Shown here piece by piece: positions 9,276 through 17,704 of a DNA stretch of 64,000 nt (position 1 is its first letter; each line of letters starts with the position of its first letter). The translations under genes were made by a program, and so were the position numbers. The notes beneath the pieces were generated by a model. It was not told the DNA's origin. It made no database searches and saw only the letters and a program-made list of their open reading frames with translations. The stretch spans positions 1-64,000 of the forward strand of contig JACKLJ010000006.1 in NCBI GenBank assembly GCA_024235955.1, given 5' to 3'. Source of the DNA: Burkholderiaceae bacterium (GTDB lineage: Bacteria; Pseudomonadota; Gammaproteobacteria; Burkholderiales; Burkholderiaceae_C).

Positions 9276-10120
9276 TGAACACATCAATGGCTCCCGCGCT
9301 GGATCTGCAGGCCATCACCTGCGTCTTCACCAGCCGCGAAGCGCCCGGCCAGCGTTACACGGCCGTCCAGGAAGCGACCCTGTCGGTAGCGCCGGGCGAG
9401 TTCGTCTCGGTCGTCGGCCCCACCGGCTGCGGCAAGAGCACGCTGCTGAACGTGGGCGCCGGGCTGCTGGCGCCGTCCAGCGGGCAGGTCAGCGTGTTCG
9501 GCGAGCCGCTCACCGGCCTTAACCGGCGCGCCGGCTACATGTTCCAGACCGAATCACTGATGCCCTGGAAGACCGCGCTGGACAACGTGATCGCCGGGCT
9601 GGTGTTCCGCGGCACGCCGGCCGCCGAGGCCGACCGCCTGGGCCGAGCCTGGATGGCGCGCGTGGGCCTGGCGGGCTTCGAAGACCGCTATCCGCACCAG
9701 CTCTCAGGCGGCATGCGCAAGCGCGTGGCGATGGCGCAGACGCTGATCCTGGACCCGGACATCATCCTGATGGACGAGCCGTTCTCCGCGCTCGACATCC
9801 AGACCCGCCAGCTGATGGAGAACGAGCTGCTGGAGCTGTGGGCCGCGCCCTCGGCCAGCGGCGCCAGCCACGGCCGCGCGGTGCTGTTCATCACGCACGA
9901 TCTGGACGAGGCCATCGCGCTGTCCGACCGGGTGGTGGTGCTGTCGGCCGGGCCGGCCACGCGGCCGATCGGCGAGTTCGTGATCGACCTGCCGCGCCCC
10001 CGCAACGTGGCCGAGATCCGCGACCAGGCCCGCTTCGTCGAGTTGCACGCCCAGATCTGGGCCGTGCTGCGCGACGAGGTGCTCAAGGGCTACGACCAGC
10101 AGAAGAGGAGGGCGGCATGA
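9272..10120 (+). CDS. ABC importer ATPase, SsuB/TauB family
   Basis: Energises the importer whose receptor is encoded just upstream. Walker A GPTGCGKST, Q-loop FQTESLMPW, signature LSGGMRKRVAMAQ, Walker B ILMDEPFSALD and H-loop FITHDLDEA are all intact in 282 residues, and the SsuB/TauB subgroup is clear from spacing. The start is uncertain: ATG 9272 lies in the tail of repeat copy 5 and has no Shine-Dalgarno sequence; ATG 9287 (MAPALDLQ) is an alternative. Its stop codon overlaps the ATG of a 20-codon frame (ATGA at 10117). Confidence 0.9.
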   Translation: MVNTSMAPALDLQAITCVFTSREAPGQRYTAVQEATLSVAPGEFVSVVGPTGCGKSTLLNVGAGLLAPSSGQVSVFGEPLTGLNRRAGYMFQTESLMPWKTALDNVIAGLVFRGTPAAEADRLGRAWMARVGLAGFEDRYPHQLSGGMRKRVAMAQTLILDPDIILMDEPFSALDIQTRQLMENELLELWAAPSASGASHGRAVLFITHDLDEAIALSDRVVVLSAGPATRPIGEFVIDLPRPRNVAEIRDQARFVELHAQIWAVLRDEVLKGYDQQKRRAA

Positions 10121-10179
10121 GCACGCAGGGCCGCTCCCAAGTGCGAATCCCGCAGCGCGCAGCGCGGAGGGTAGTTTGA
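10117..10179 (+). CDS. 20-codon mini-ORF coupled to both ABC genes
   Basis: ATG 10117 overlaps the ATPase stop (ATGA) and the TGA stop 10177-10179 overlaps the permease ATG 10179 (TGATG). A GAGGAGG stretch precedes it. The product would be MSTQGRSQVRIPQRAARRVV, basic and with no recognisable domain. It may only carry ribosomes between the two genes, or be a chance frame in a translationally coupled junction. Confidence 0.3.
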   Translation: MSTQGRSQVRIPQRAARRVV

Positions 10180-10958
10180 TGAACCGGACCCTGATGCGCG
10201 TCTGGCAGGTCGGCCTGCTGCTGGTGATCCTGCTGGTCTGGTACTTCGCCTCCAACGCCTCCGACAACGTGGCCTTTTTCTTTGGCAAGCCGGTGGAGGT
10301 GGCGCAGAAGCTGTGGCGCTGGTTCGTCACCGACGCCGACATCTACAAGCACCTGGGCGTGACGCTGGTGGAAACGCTGCTGGCCTTCGCCATCGGCACG
10401 CTGGTGGGGCTGGGCGTGGGGCTGTGGCTGGCGCTGTCGCCCTTTGCCTCGGCGGTGCTGGACCCGTACCTGAAGGCGGCCAACGCCATGCCGCGGGTGA
10501 TCCTGGCGCCGATCTTCGCCATGTGGTTCGGCCTGGGCATATGGTCCAAGGTGGCGCTGGCGGTGACGCTGGTGTTCTTCATCGTGTTCTTCAATGTCTA
10601 CCAGGGCGTGCGCGAGGTCAGCCCGGTGGTGCTGGCCAACGCCCGCATGCTGGGCGCCAACGCGCGCCAGCTGATGCGCCACGTGTACGTGCCCAGCGCC
10701 ATGAGCTGGGTGTTCTCCAGTCTGCACACCTCGGTCGGCCTGGCCTTCGTGGGCGCGGTGGTGGGCGAGTACCTGGGCTCGGCCAACGGCGTGGGCTACC
10801 TGATCCTGCAGGCCGAGGGCAGCTTCGACATCAACACCGTGTTCGCCGGCATCGTGCTGCTGACGGTGTTCGCCCTGGTGCTGGACGGCCTGGTTGGCCT
10901 GGCCGAGCGCCACCTGATGAAGTGGCAGCCGAGCAGCGGTCAGACCGAGAAGCTCTGA
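10179..10958 (+). CDS. ABC importer permease, SsuC/TauC family
   Basis: Inner-membrane channel subunit of the NMT1-type importer. 259 residues with about six hydrophobic helices; the cytoplasmic EAA-like loop that docks on the ATPase is at ANARMLGANARQLMRHVYVP. The start is ATG 10179, directly after AGCGCGGAGGGTAG, which contains a good ribosome-binding site. Third gene of the receptor-ATPase-permease set. Substrate unknown. Confidence 0.9.
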   Translation: MNRTLMRVWQVGLLLVILLVWYFASNASDNVAFFFGKPVEVAQKLWRWFVTDADIYKHLGVTLVETLLAFAIGTLVGLGVGLWLALSPFASAVLDPYLKAANAMPRVILAPIFAMWFGLGIWSKVALAVTLVFFIVFFNVYQGVREVSPVVLANARMLGANARQLMRHVYVPSAMSWVFSSLHTSVGLAFVGAVVGEYLGSANGVGYLILQAEGSFDINTVFAGIVLLTVFALVLDGLVGLAERHLMKWQPSSGQTEKL

Positions 10959-11001
10959 GTTGCGGACGACGGGCGGCGGGCAAGCGCCGCAGGGATCGCA
11001 G

Positions 11002-11068
11002 ATTGCTATCGTAGAAATAGCTGCCTGCGCCCGCTGTTCCTGGGTTGGAAGCCGTTTTGGCTTGAAAC
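11002..11068 (+). repeat. Dispersed stem-loop repeat, copy 6
   Basis: ATTGCTATCGTAGAA, ATAGCTGCCTGCGCCCGC, 8 bases, GGTTGGAAGCCGTTTTGG and CTTGAAA. The left arm and tail are near-consensus, while the right arm has drifted so the stem pairs poorly. Lies between the ABC permease and the DUF1624 gene. Confidence 0.85.
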
Positions 11069-11113
11069 TTGGCCGCGGGCGCCGGGGCCGTGGCGGCGCG
11101 CTACGATCACGTC

Positions 11114-11917
11114 GTGTCCGTGTCCCCCCAATACCGCTCCCATATCCCCACCGCTGGTCCTGCGCAGCGTCTGCAGCGCCTGGACGCGCTGCGCGGCCTA
11201 GCCATGCTGTGGATGACGGCCTTCCACTTCGCGTTCGATCTCAACCACGCCGGCTACATCCACCAGAACTTCTACGAAAACCCGGTCTGGACCTGGCAGC
11301 GCAGCGCCATCGTCAGCCTGTTCCTGTTCACCGCCGGCATGGGGCAGGCGGTGGCCGTGGCACAGGGGCAGGGCTGGCCGCGTTTCTGGCGCCGCTGGGC
11401 GCAGGTGGCGGGCTGCGCGCTGCTGGTGACGCTGGGCTCCTGGTTCATGTTTCCGCGCAGCTTCATCTACTTTGGTGTGCTGCACGGGCTGGCGGTGATG
11501 CTGATCGCCACCCGCTGGCTGCTGGTGCGGCGCGTGTCCGGCGCTGCGCTGCTGGTGGCCGGCGCGCTGCTGGTGGCGCTGTTCTGGCTGGCGCCCGCGG
11601 CGCTGTCGGCCTGGGCGGGCGGCTCCGTCATTGAAGCGCTGAACAGCCGGCCGCTGAACTGGCTGGGCCTGGTCACCCGCAAGCCGATCACCGAGGACTA
11701 CGTGCCATTGATCCCCTGGCTCGGGCTGGTGCTTTGGGGCGCGGCGGCCGGGCGCTGGCTGCTGGCGCATCGGCCCGGCTGGCTGGCCGGTGGCGGCAGC
11801 GTGCCGGGCCGGGCGCTCGCCGGCCTGGGGCGCTGGAGCCTGAGCTACTACATGCTGCACCAGCCGGTGCTGATCGGCGCGCTGACGGTCTTTGGGTGGT
11901 TGACCGGGCGGGGCTGA
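11114..11917 (+). CDS. DUF1624 / HGSNAT-catalytic-like membrane protein
   Basis: Integral membrane protein of about 267 residues resembling the DUF1624 family (acyltransferase-like, related to the heparan-alpha-glucosaminide N-acetyltransferase membrane domain). Family features: the opening RLDALRGLAMLWMTAFHFAFD with membrane-proximal His, several hydrophobic helices, and the C-terminal LGRWSLSYYMLHQPVLIG. Start is uncertain; GTG 11114 or 11120 leads into the conserved part, and no ATG is available before it. The biochemical substrate is not known for the bacterial proteins. Followed by a GC-rich hairpin and T-run. Confidence 0.75.
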   Translation: MSVSPQYRSHIPTAGPAQRLQRLDALRGLAMLWMTAFHFAFDLNHAGYIHQNFYENPVWTWQRSAIVSLFLFTAGMGQAVAVAQGQGWPRFWRRWAQVAGCALLVTLGSWFMFPRSFIYFGVLHGLAVMLIATRWLLVRRVSGAALLVAGALLVALFWLAPAALSAWAGGSVIEALNSRPLNWLGLVTRKPITEDYVPLIPWLGLVLWGAAAGRWLLAHRPGWLAGGGSVPGRALAGLGRWSLSYYMLHQPVLIGALTVFGWLTGRG

Positions 11918-11939
11918 ATCGGCTGGCCCCGCCATGAGG

Positions 11940-12021
11940 GAAAAGGCCCCCACGCTCCCCCGCTGCGCGTGGTGCGTTGCCCCCCGAGGGGGCGTTTTCA
12001 TCTTGGGGCGGCCCGGCGATG
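11940..12021 (+). repeat. Tandem 82-85-bp intergenic repeat, unit A
   Basis: Starts AAAAGGCCCCCACGCTCCCC and ends GGGGCGGCCCGGCGATG. The same unit follows directly as unit B with only a few changes. Contains GCCCCC-CGA-GGGGGC followed by GTTTTC (11979-11998), a likely terminator for the upstream plus-strand gene. Confidence 0.85.
11979..11998 (+). terminator. Intrinsic terminator after the DUF1624 gene
   Basis: Six-pair stem GCCCCC/GGGGGC with a three-base loop, followed by GTTTT. Lies 61 bp after the stop codon, inside repeat unit A. Confidence 0.55.
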
Positions 12022-12106
12022 AAAAAGGCCCCCACGCTCCCCCGCTGCGCGTGGTGCGCTGCCGCCCGAGGGGGCGTTTTCATCCTGGGGCGGCGGCCCG
12101 GCGATG
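12022..12106 (+). repeat. Tandem 82-85-bp intergenic repeat, unit B
   Basis: Near-identical second copy of the preceding unit, with GTTGCC changed to GCTGCC, one mismatch in the C-run and an extra CGG near the end. The direct duplication of the whole unit suggests recent tandem amplification. Confidence 0.85.
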
Positions 12107-12133
12107 AAAAAAGCGGCCACGCGGGCCGCTTTT
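12107..12133 (-). terminator. Intrinsic terminator of ppiC
   Basis: Perfect 10-pair stem AAAAGCGGCC/GGCCGCTTTT with a 5-base loop; read on the minus strand it ends in six T. Lies 20 bp past the ppiC stop codon and may work in both directions. Confidence 0.85.
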
Positions 12134-12152
12134 GACGGGTCTGGCGCAGGTC

Positions 12153-12974
12153 TTATTCGACCTTGGCCTTGGCGCGCAGCTCTTCCTGGTACTTGGCGAG
12201 CTTCTGCTGCTCCATCTGCTGCACCAGCTGGGGCTTGATGTCCTCGAACTTGGGCGGCTCGGGCGCCTTGGCGTCGCGAATGTCGTCCACGCGGATCACG
12301 TGGTAGCCGAACTGGGTCTTCACCGGTTCCGGGGTGACGTCGCCCTTGGCGAGCTTCTTCATGGCGTCGGCGAACTCGGGCACGTAGCCGGCCGGGTTGG
12401 CCCAGCCCAGGTCGCCACCGTTGGGGGCCGAACCCGGATCCTTGGATTGCTTCTTGGCCAGGTCCTCGAACTTGGCGCCCTTCTTGAGCTGGGCGATGAT
12501 GGCCTTGGCGTCGGCCTCTTTCTCGACCAGGATGTGGCGCGCCTTGTATTCCTTGCCGCCGGCGGCCTTTTCCTTCTGGGCGCCGATGATGCGGTCGAAC
12601 TCGGCCTTGGCTTCGGCGTCGGTCACCGGGTGCTTCTTGGCGTAGTTGGCGAAGAGTTCGTTGATCAGGATGGTCTGGCGCGCCAGGTCCATCTGGTTGC
12701 GGAATTCGGGCGTGCCTTCCAGCCCTTCGCGCTGGGCTTCCTGCATGAAGACCTCGCGGGCGATCACCTCGTCCTTGAGCTGGTCTTTCAGGCCGGGAGG
12801 CACCGGGCGGCCGGTGCGGGCGGCCTGCGCGTCGATCTGCGCGGCCAGCGCATCGACCCGGGACTTGGGCACCGGCTTGCCGTTGACGACGGCCACGTTC
12901 TGGGCCAGGGCGGGCAGGCTCAGGGCGCCGGCCAGCAGGGCCGCGCAGCCGGCGGCAAGAACTTGTTTTTTCAT
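12153..12974 (-). CDS. Periplasmic parvulin-type peptidyl-prolyl isomerase
   Basis: Folding helper in the periplasm. 273 residues: signal peptide MKKQVLAAG to LPALAQ, an N-terminal SurA/PpiC-like helical part (VAVVNGKPVPKSRVDAL), then the parvulin domain from about residue 140 with ARHILVEKEADAKAII, FEDLAKKQSKDPGSAPNGGDLGW in outline, and FGYHVIRVDDIR. A lysine-rich tail follows. It is the last gene of the minus-strand selO-msrB-yciB-bolA-ppiC group, a gene order I associate with Comamonadaceae. Confidence 0.92.
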   Translation of the reverse strand: MKKQVLAAGCAALLAGALSLPALAQNVAVVNGKPVPKSRVDALAAQIDAQAARTGRPVPPGLKDQLKDEVIAREVFMQEAQREGLEGTPEFRNQMDLARQTILINELFANYAKKHPVTDAEAKAEFDRIIGAQKEKAAGGKEYKARHILVEKEADAKAIIAQLKKGAKFEDLAKKQSKDPGSAPNGGDLGWANPAGYVPEFADAMKKLAKGDVTPEPVKTQFGYHVIRVDDIRDAKAPEPPKFEDIKPQLVQQMEQQKLAKYQEELRAKAKVE

Positions 12975-13061
12975 GGTGAGGAGGTTGAGAGACGCGTGAA
13001 GAGAGGGAATGTCACCGACCGCGCCGGTGCCGAAAGGTTCCGCCAGCTGTATCAGCGCGTT

Positions 13062-13337
13062 TCAGTCGCGCGTTTCAATGGCGATGGCGTGCGCCCCGGC
13101 GTCGATGAAATTTTGCAGCGCATCATACACAAGCCGGTGCCGCGCCACGCGGTTCAGGCCGGCGAAGCGGGGGGAGGCGATGCGCACGCGGAAATGGGTG
13201 CCGAAGCCGCTGCCATTGGCGCCGGCGTGACCGGCGTGCTGCCAGCTTTCGTCCAGCACTTCGAGTTCGGTAGGGGCCAGCGCCGTGCGCAGGGCGTCGG
13301 CCATCTGGTCGGCGGTGGTGTCCGGGGTGGCGGTCAT
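13062..13337 (-). CDS. bolA: BolA family protein
   Basis: Small cytoplasmic protein of the BolA/IbaG class, thought to work with monothiol glutaredoxins in Fe-S and redox handling. The 91-residue product shows the family core: GTHFRVRIASPRFAGLNRVARHR in outline (the FxGxxxVxRHRxVY signature) and LVYDALQNFIDAGAHAIAI at the C-terminus. Starts 4 nt after the yciB stop codon, so it is translated from the same mRNA as yciB. Confidence 0.92.
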   Translation of the reverse strand: MTATPDTTADQMADALRTALAPTELEVLDESWQHAGHAGANGSGFGTHFRVRIASPRFAGLNRVARHRLVYDALQNFIDAGAHAIAIETRD

Positions 13338-13341
13338 GGGT

Positions 13342-13911
13342 TCAGCCTCCGCTGGCGCCCGGCGGGGCGTTGTCGGCGGGTTCGGTGGTGTCTTCCAGGT
13401 GCCGCGCCACGTAGAAGCCCTGGCCGATGATGAACACCAGCGGGAACGCGTAGCCCCAGAGCTTGAAGTTGGCCCAGGCGTCGGTGCTGAAGAAGGCCGC
13501 CACGTAGCCGTTGATGGCGGCCATGAACAGGCAGTAGATCACCCACGCCACAGTGAGCCGCGTCCAGACGCCGTCCGGCAGGCTGAGCTGGCTGCCCAGC
13601 AGGATCTTCAGGAAATTCCTGCGGTAGCCCCACAGGGCCACGGCCAGCGCCAGCGCCATGGCGGTGTAGAGCACGGTGGGCTTCCACTTGATGAAGCGCT
13701 CGTCGTGCAGCGCCAGCGTGAGCGCACCGAACACCAGGATCAGCCCCAGCGTCGCCTTGTGCATGGCGCTGAGCTTCTTGTCCAGCCAGTAGACGATGCC
13801 CATCTGGATCACGGTGGCCACCATCAGCACGGCGGTGCCCACGTAGATGCCCTGCAGCTTGTAGGCGACGAAGAACAGCAGGATGGGCAGGAAGTCGAGC
13901 AGGATTTTCAT
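13342..13911 (-). CDS. yciB: Inner-membrane septation protein A (YciB/IspZ)
   Basis: Polytopic inner-membrane protein involved in envelope integrity and septum formation. 189 residues with five or so hydrophobic helices; the N-terminus MKILLDFLPILLFFVAYK and the conserved KPTVLYTAMA and AVNW-like segments (AWVIYCLFMAAIN) are family marks. Length is near the E. coli protein (179) with a short acidic tail. It follows msrB by 13 nt and precedes bolA by 4 nt. Confidence 0.93.
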   Translation of the reverse strand: MKILLDFLPILLFFVAYKLQGIYVGTAVLMVATVIQMGIVYWLDKKLSAMHKATLGLILVFGALTLALHDERFIKWKPTVLYTAMALALAVALWGYRRNFLKILLGSQLSLPDGVWTRLTVAWVIYCLFMAAINGYVAAFFSTDAWANFKLWGYAFPLVFIIGQGFYVARHLEDTTEPADNAPPGASGG

Positions 13912-13924
13912 CTGGCCCGCGAGT

Positions 13925-14332
13925 TTAGCCGGGGGTGAACGCGAGCGAGGCCGAGTTCATGCAGTAGCGCAGTTGCGTGGGCGCCGGGCCGTCGGGGAAT
14001 ACGTGGCCCAGGTGGGCGCCGCAGTTGGCGCACACGGTTTCCACGCGCACCATGCCGTGGCTGGTGTCGCGCCGCTCCTCGATGGCGCCAGGCTCGGCGC
14101 GGAAGAAGCTGGGCCAGCCGCAGCCGGCGTCGAACTTGGCGTCGGACTCGAACAGCTTGGCGCCGCAGCAGATGCAGCTGTAGGTGCCGCCCTCCCAGTT
14201 CTGGTCGTACTTGCCGGTGAAGGGGCGCTCGGTGGCGGCGTGGCGGGTGACCTGGAAGGCCGGTGCCTCGGCGCCCCTGGCGGCCAGCAGGGCGCGCCAT
14301 TCGTCGTCGGTCTTTTGCACGGGATGGGTCAT
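13925..14332 (-). CDS. msrB: Peptide-methionine (R)-S-oxide reductase
   Basis: Reduces methionine-R-sulfoxide in proteins. 135 residues with both zinc CxxC pairs (CICCGAK and CANCGAH), GCGWPSFF and the catalytic Cys in RYCMNS. Its start codon overlaps the selO stop (ATGA), so the two are translationally coupled; both have been linked to oxidative-stress response, which makes the pairing sensible. Confidence 0.97.
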   Translation of the reverse strand: MTHPVQKTDDEWRALLAARGAEAPAFQVTRHAATERPFTGKYDQNWEGGTYSCICCGAKLFESDAKFDAGCGWPSFFRAEPGAIEERRDTSHGMVRVETVCANCGAHLGHVFPDGPAPTQLRYCMNSASLAFTPG

Positions 14333-15828
14333 GAGGAGCAGCTCAGGTGGATGGAGGAGGCCCAGTCGGGCGGGAGCCCGGCCCAGGCGGCGTGCTGCGG
14401 ATGCTCGTCGAACGGGCGCTCGAGCACCGCCAGCAGGTCCTGCAGCACGGAGAAGTCGTGGAGTTTCGCCTGTGCGATGGCCTGCTCGGCCATGTAGTTG
14501 CGCAGCACGAAGCGCGGATTGGATTTTTGCATCAAATCGAGCTTTTGCCCTTGCGGGACGGGCGCAAGCAGCTCATCATATTGTAGCAACCAGTGGCCAG
14601 CGGCGGCGCGGTCGACGAACAGCTCGGTGAAGGTGTCGGCAGGCGCGCCGGCCACGTGCTCGGTCAGGCGGCGCCAGGTGAGGGTGTAGTCGGTGCGCTC
14701 GCGCGCCATCAGGCCCAGCAGGCTTTCGGCCAGCGCGTGGTGCTGCTCCCTGGGCTCGGCCACGCCCAGCTTGGCGGCCATGCGCGCCTGCAGGGCCTGC
14801 GGGAAGGCGGTCTTGTAGGGTTCCAGCGCGGCCAGGGCGTGGTCGGACTCGCCGATCAGCGGCATCAGCGCCTGCGCCAGGGCCATCAGGTTCCAGAAGG
14901 CCACCGGCGGCTGGCGGTTGTAGGCGTAACGGCCGGTGGGATCGCTGTGGTTGCAGATGTGGCCGGGGTCGAACCCGTCCATGAACTGGAACGGGCCGTA
15001 GTCGATGGTCAGGCCCAGGATGCTCATGTTGTCGGTGTTCATGACCCCGTGCATGAAGCCCACCGCCTGCCAGCCGGCCATGAGCGAGGCCGTGCGCAGC
15101 GCCACGGCCGCCAGCAGCGCGGCGTAGGCGTTGCCCGGCTGGCCGGCCGCCGGCTCGCGGCACGCGGGATAGAAATGGTCGATGACGAAATCGGCCAGCT
15201 GCCGCAATTCGGCGTGCTGGTCGCTGTAGCTGAAGTGCTCGAAATGCCCGAAGCGGATGAAGCTGGGCGCCACCCGGGTGACGACGGCGGCGGTTTCCAG
15301 CGTTTCGCGCCGCACCGGCAGGTCGGAGCCGGTGATGCACAGTGCCCGCGTGGTGGGGATGCCCAGCGCGTGCATGGCCTCGCTGGCCAGGAATTCGCGG
15401 ATCGACGAGCGCAGCACGGCCCGGCCGTCGCCCATGCGGGAGTAGGGCGTCAGGCCGCCGCCCTTGAGCTGCAGCTCCAGCAGGTCGCCATTCGGTGCAA
15501 CAGCTTCGCCCAGCAGGATGGCGCGGCCATCTCCCAACTGGCCGGCCCAATGGCCGAACTGGTGCCCGGCGTACACGCTGGCCAGCGGCCGTGTGCCGGC
15601 GGCGACGCGGTTACCGGCGAACAGCGCCAGCGCCTCGGGCGCCTGCCACCAGTCGGCCGGCCAGCCCAGCTCCCGCGCCATGCCGGCGCTGCGGGCCACC
15701 CAGTAGGGCGCCGGCACCGGGGTGGGATGGAGCTCGGTGTGAAACGCCGGGCCCAGCGCCGCGAAGCGCCCCTGCCAGGCAGCGCCGGGCAACTCGGCGT
15801 GGGGGACGTGTTCTACGCGTTGGTCCAT
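14329..15828 (-). CDS. selO: Protein adenylyltransferase SelO (YdiU family)
   Basis: Pseudokinase-fold enzyme that transfers AMP from ATP to target proteins during oxidative stress. 499 residues with the family blocks LASVYAGHQFGHWAGQLGDG, LLELQLKGGGLTPYSR, GDGRAVLRSSIREFL, and the active-site HGVMNTDNMSILGLTIDYGP. The C-terminus is SCSS: the Cys at -3 is the bacterial counterpart of the selenocysteine in animal SelO. Repeat copy 7 is embedded in frame at 14523-14587, giving DELLAPVPQGQKLDLMQKSN just before PRFVLRN. First gene of the selO-msrB unit. Confidence 0.95.
   Translation of the reverse strand: MDQRVEHVPHAELPGAAWQGRFAALGPAFHTELHPTPVPAPYWVARSAGMARELGWPADWWQAPEALALFAGNRVAAGTRPLASVYAGHQFGHWAGQLGDGRAILLGEAVAPNGDLLELQLKGGGLTPYSRMGDGRAVLRSSIREFLASEAMHALGIPTTRALCITGSDLPVRRETLETAAVVTRVAPSFIRFGHFEHFSYSDQHAELRQLADFVIDHFYPACREPAAGQPGNAYAALLAAVALRTASLMAGWQAVGFMHGVMNTDNMSILGLTIDYGPFQFMDGFDPGHICNHSDPTGRYAYNRQPPVAFWNLMALAQALMPLIGESDHALAALEPYKTAFPQALQARMAAKLGVAEPREQHHALAESLLGLMARERTDYTLTWRRLTEHVAGAPADTFTELFVDRAAAGHWLLQYDELLAPVPQGQKLDLMQKSNPRFVLRNYMAEQAIAQAKLHDFSVLQDLLAVLERPFDEHPQHAAWAGLPPDWASSIHLSCSS
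14523..14587 (-). repeat. Dispersed stem-loop repeat, copy 7 (inside selO)
   Basis: Minus strand: GTTGCTACAATATGATGAGC, then TGCTTGCGCCCG, 8 bases, GGGCAAAAGCTCGATTTGAT, GCAAAAA. It follows the consensus with drift in the right arm, and is translated in frame near the SelO C-terminal third. Confidence 0.75.
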
Positions 15829-15934
15829 GCGCCATTGTCGTCAACACGGCTTGCCGTTGCAGGCGTGGGGAAACGCATCTGGCATGATGGTGTTTTCAGT
15901 TGTTCTTTGGCTGTTCAAGAAGAGGAGACATCCC

Positions 15935-17563
15935 ATGCTGGGCCTGATGCAGAGCCACCCGCTGCTCATTTCCAACCTGATCGAATTTGCCGCGCGCCAC
16001 CACGGCGACGGCGAGATCGTCTCGCGGCGCACCGAGGGCGATCTCCATCGTTACACCTGGAAGGACGTGGCCGCCCGCTCCAGGCAGGTGGCCAACGCGC
16101 TGGACGCTTCCGGCCTGGCGGCGGGTGATCGTGTGGGCACCCTGGCCTGGAACGGCTACCGCCACCTGGAGCTGTACTTCGGCGTGAGCGGTTCCGAGCG
16201 CGTGCTGCACACCATCAACCCGCGCCTGCTGCCCGAGCAGATCGCCTGGATCGTCAGCCACGCGGAAGACAGGATCGTCTGCTTCGACACCACCTTCCTG
16301 CCCATCATCAAGGGCGTGCACGCCCATTGCCCCAACGTGCAGCAGTGGATCATGCTGTGCGACGCCGACAAGCTGCCGGGCGACACCGGCATCCCCAACC
16401 TGGTGAGCTACGAGGCCTGGATGGGCCAGCAGCCCAGCACCTACGCCTGGCCGGTGTTCGACGAGAACACCGCGTCCAGCATGTGCTACACCAGCGGCAC
16501 CACGGGCAATCCCAAGGCCGCGCTGTACAGCCACCGCTCCACGGTATTGCACGCCTACGCCGCCGCGCTACCCGACGTGATGAACCTGTCGGCGCGCGAC
16601 GCGGTGCTGCCGGTGGTGCCCATGTTCCACGTCAATGCCTGGGGCATCCCTTATTCGGCCGCGCTGACGGGCGCCAAGCTGGTGTTCCCGGGTGGCGCGC
16701 TGGACGGCAAATCGGTCTACGAGCTGATCGAGGGCGAGGGCGTGACCATGGCCGCCGGCGTGCCGACCGTGTGGCAGATGCTGCTGACGCACATGCAGGC
16801 CAACCAGCTCAAGTTCTCGACGCTGACGCGCACGGTGATCGGCGGCTCGGCCTGCCCGCCGGCCATGATCCATGCCTTCCAGGACAACTACAACGTCGAG
16901 GTGCTGCATGCCTGGGGCATGACCGAGATGAGCCCGCTGGGCACGTTGTGCACGCTCAAGGAAAAGCACCGCAAGCTGGCCCCCGAGGAGCAGATGAAGC
17001 TGCGCCTCAAGCAGGGGCGGGCCATCTGCGGCGTCGACATGAAGATCGTGGGCGACGACGGCCAGGAACTGGCCTGGGACGGTGCCACCGCCGGCGACCT
17101 GTACGTGCGTGGCCCCTGGGTGGTGGCCAGCTACTTCAAGGGCGAGGGTGGCGATCCACTGAAGGGCGGCTGGTTCCCCACGGGCGATGTGGCCACCATC
17201 GACGCCGACGGCTTCATGCAGATCACCGACCGCAGCAAGGACGTGATCAAGTCCGGCGGCGAATGGATCAGCTCCATTGACATCGAGAACATTGCCATGG
17301 CCCACCCGGCCGTGGCCATGGCGGCCTGCGTGGGCATGCCGCACCCCAAATGGGACGAGCGCCCGATCGTGGTGGTGTCCCTCAAGCCCGGTGCCGAACT
17401 CACGCGCGACGAACTGCTCCAGTTCTACGAGGGCAAGGTGGCCAAATGGCAGACGCCCGACGACGTGGTGTTCGTCGACGCGATTCCGCTGGGCGCCACG
17501 GGCAAGATGCTCAAGACCAAGATCCGCCAGCAACTGAGCGACTACAAGCTGCCGGCCGCCTGA
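15935..17563 (+). CDS. Acyl-CoA synthetase (AMP-forming), DmdB/long-chain-like
   Basis: Activates a carboxylic acid to its CoA thioester via an acyl-adenylate. Start ATG 15935 follows AAGAGGAGACATCCC. The 542-residue product has the P-loop-like YTSGTTGNPKAALYSH, the GMTEMSPLGT motif, TGDVATIDADGFMQITDR, and the catalytic Lys near the end (GATGKMLKTKIR). The MLGLMQSHPLLISNLIEFAA start resembles the DmdB (3-methylmercaptopropionyl-CoA ligase) and medium/long-chain group. It heads the plus-strand acyl-CoA region and diverges from selO; the real substrate is not determined by sequence. Confidence 0.9.
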   Translation: MLGLMQSHPLLISNLIEFAARHHGDGEIVSRRTEGDLHRYTWKDVAARSRQVANALDASGLAAGDRVGTLAWNGYRHLELYFGVSGSERVLHTINPRLLPEQIAWIVSHAEDRIVCFDTTFLPIIKGVHAHCPNVQQWIMLCDADKLPGDTGIPNLVSYEAWMGQQPSTYAWPVFDENTASSMCYTSGTTGNPKAALYSHRSTVLHAYAAALPDVMNLSARDAVLPVVPMFHVNAWGIPYSAALTGAKLVFPGGALDGKSVYELIEGEGVTMAAGVPTVWQMLLTHMQANQLKFSTLTRTVIGGSACPPAMIHAFQDNYNVEVLHAWGMTEMSPLGTLCTLKEKHRKLAPEEQMKLRLKQGRAICGVDMKIVGDDGQELAWDGATAGDLYVRGPWVVASYFKGEGGDPLKGGWFPTGDVATIDADGFMQITDRSKDVIKSGGEWISSIDIENIAMAHPAVAMAACVGMPHPKWDERPIVVVSLKPGAELTRDELLQFYEGKVAKWQTPDDVVFVDAIPLGATGKMLKTKIRQQLSDYKLPAA

Positions 17564-17704
17564 AGCTGTGCACCGCGGTGGGGGGAGCGCGTCGGCCCAC
17601 CGCCGAGGCGCCTTCGTGACACCAACTACGGACAAACCCGGCTGTGCCGTGGTGGAATGCCCGTTAGGCTCGCAGGGCCTCAGTTCTTATAGCAGGAGAC
17701 ATGC

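Noticed and set aside
14329..14340. Selenocysteine in SelO
   Set aside because: The codon gives Cys, there is no in-frame TGA before the end and no SECIS-like structure was looked for or needed.
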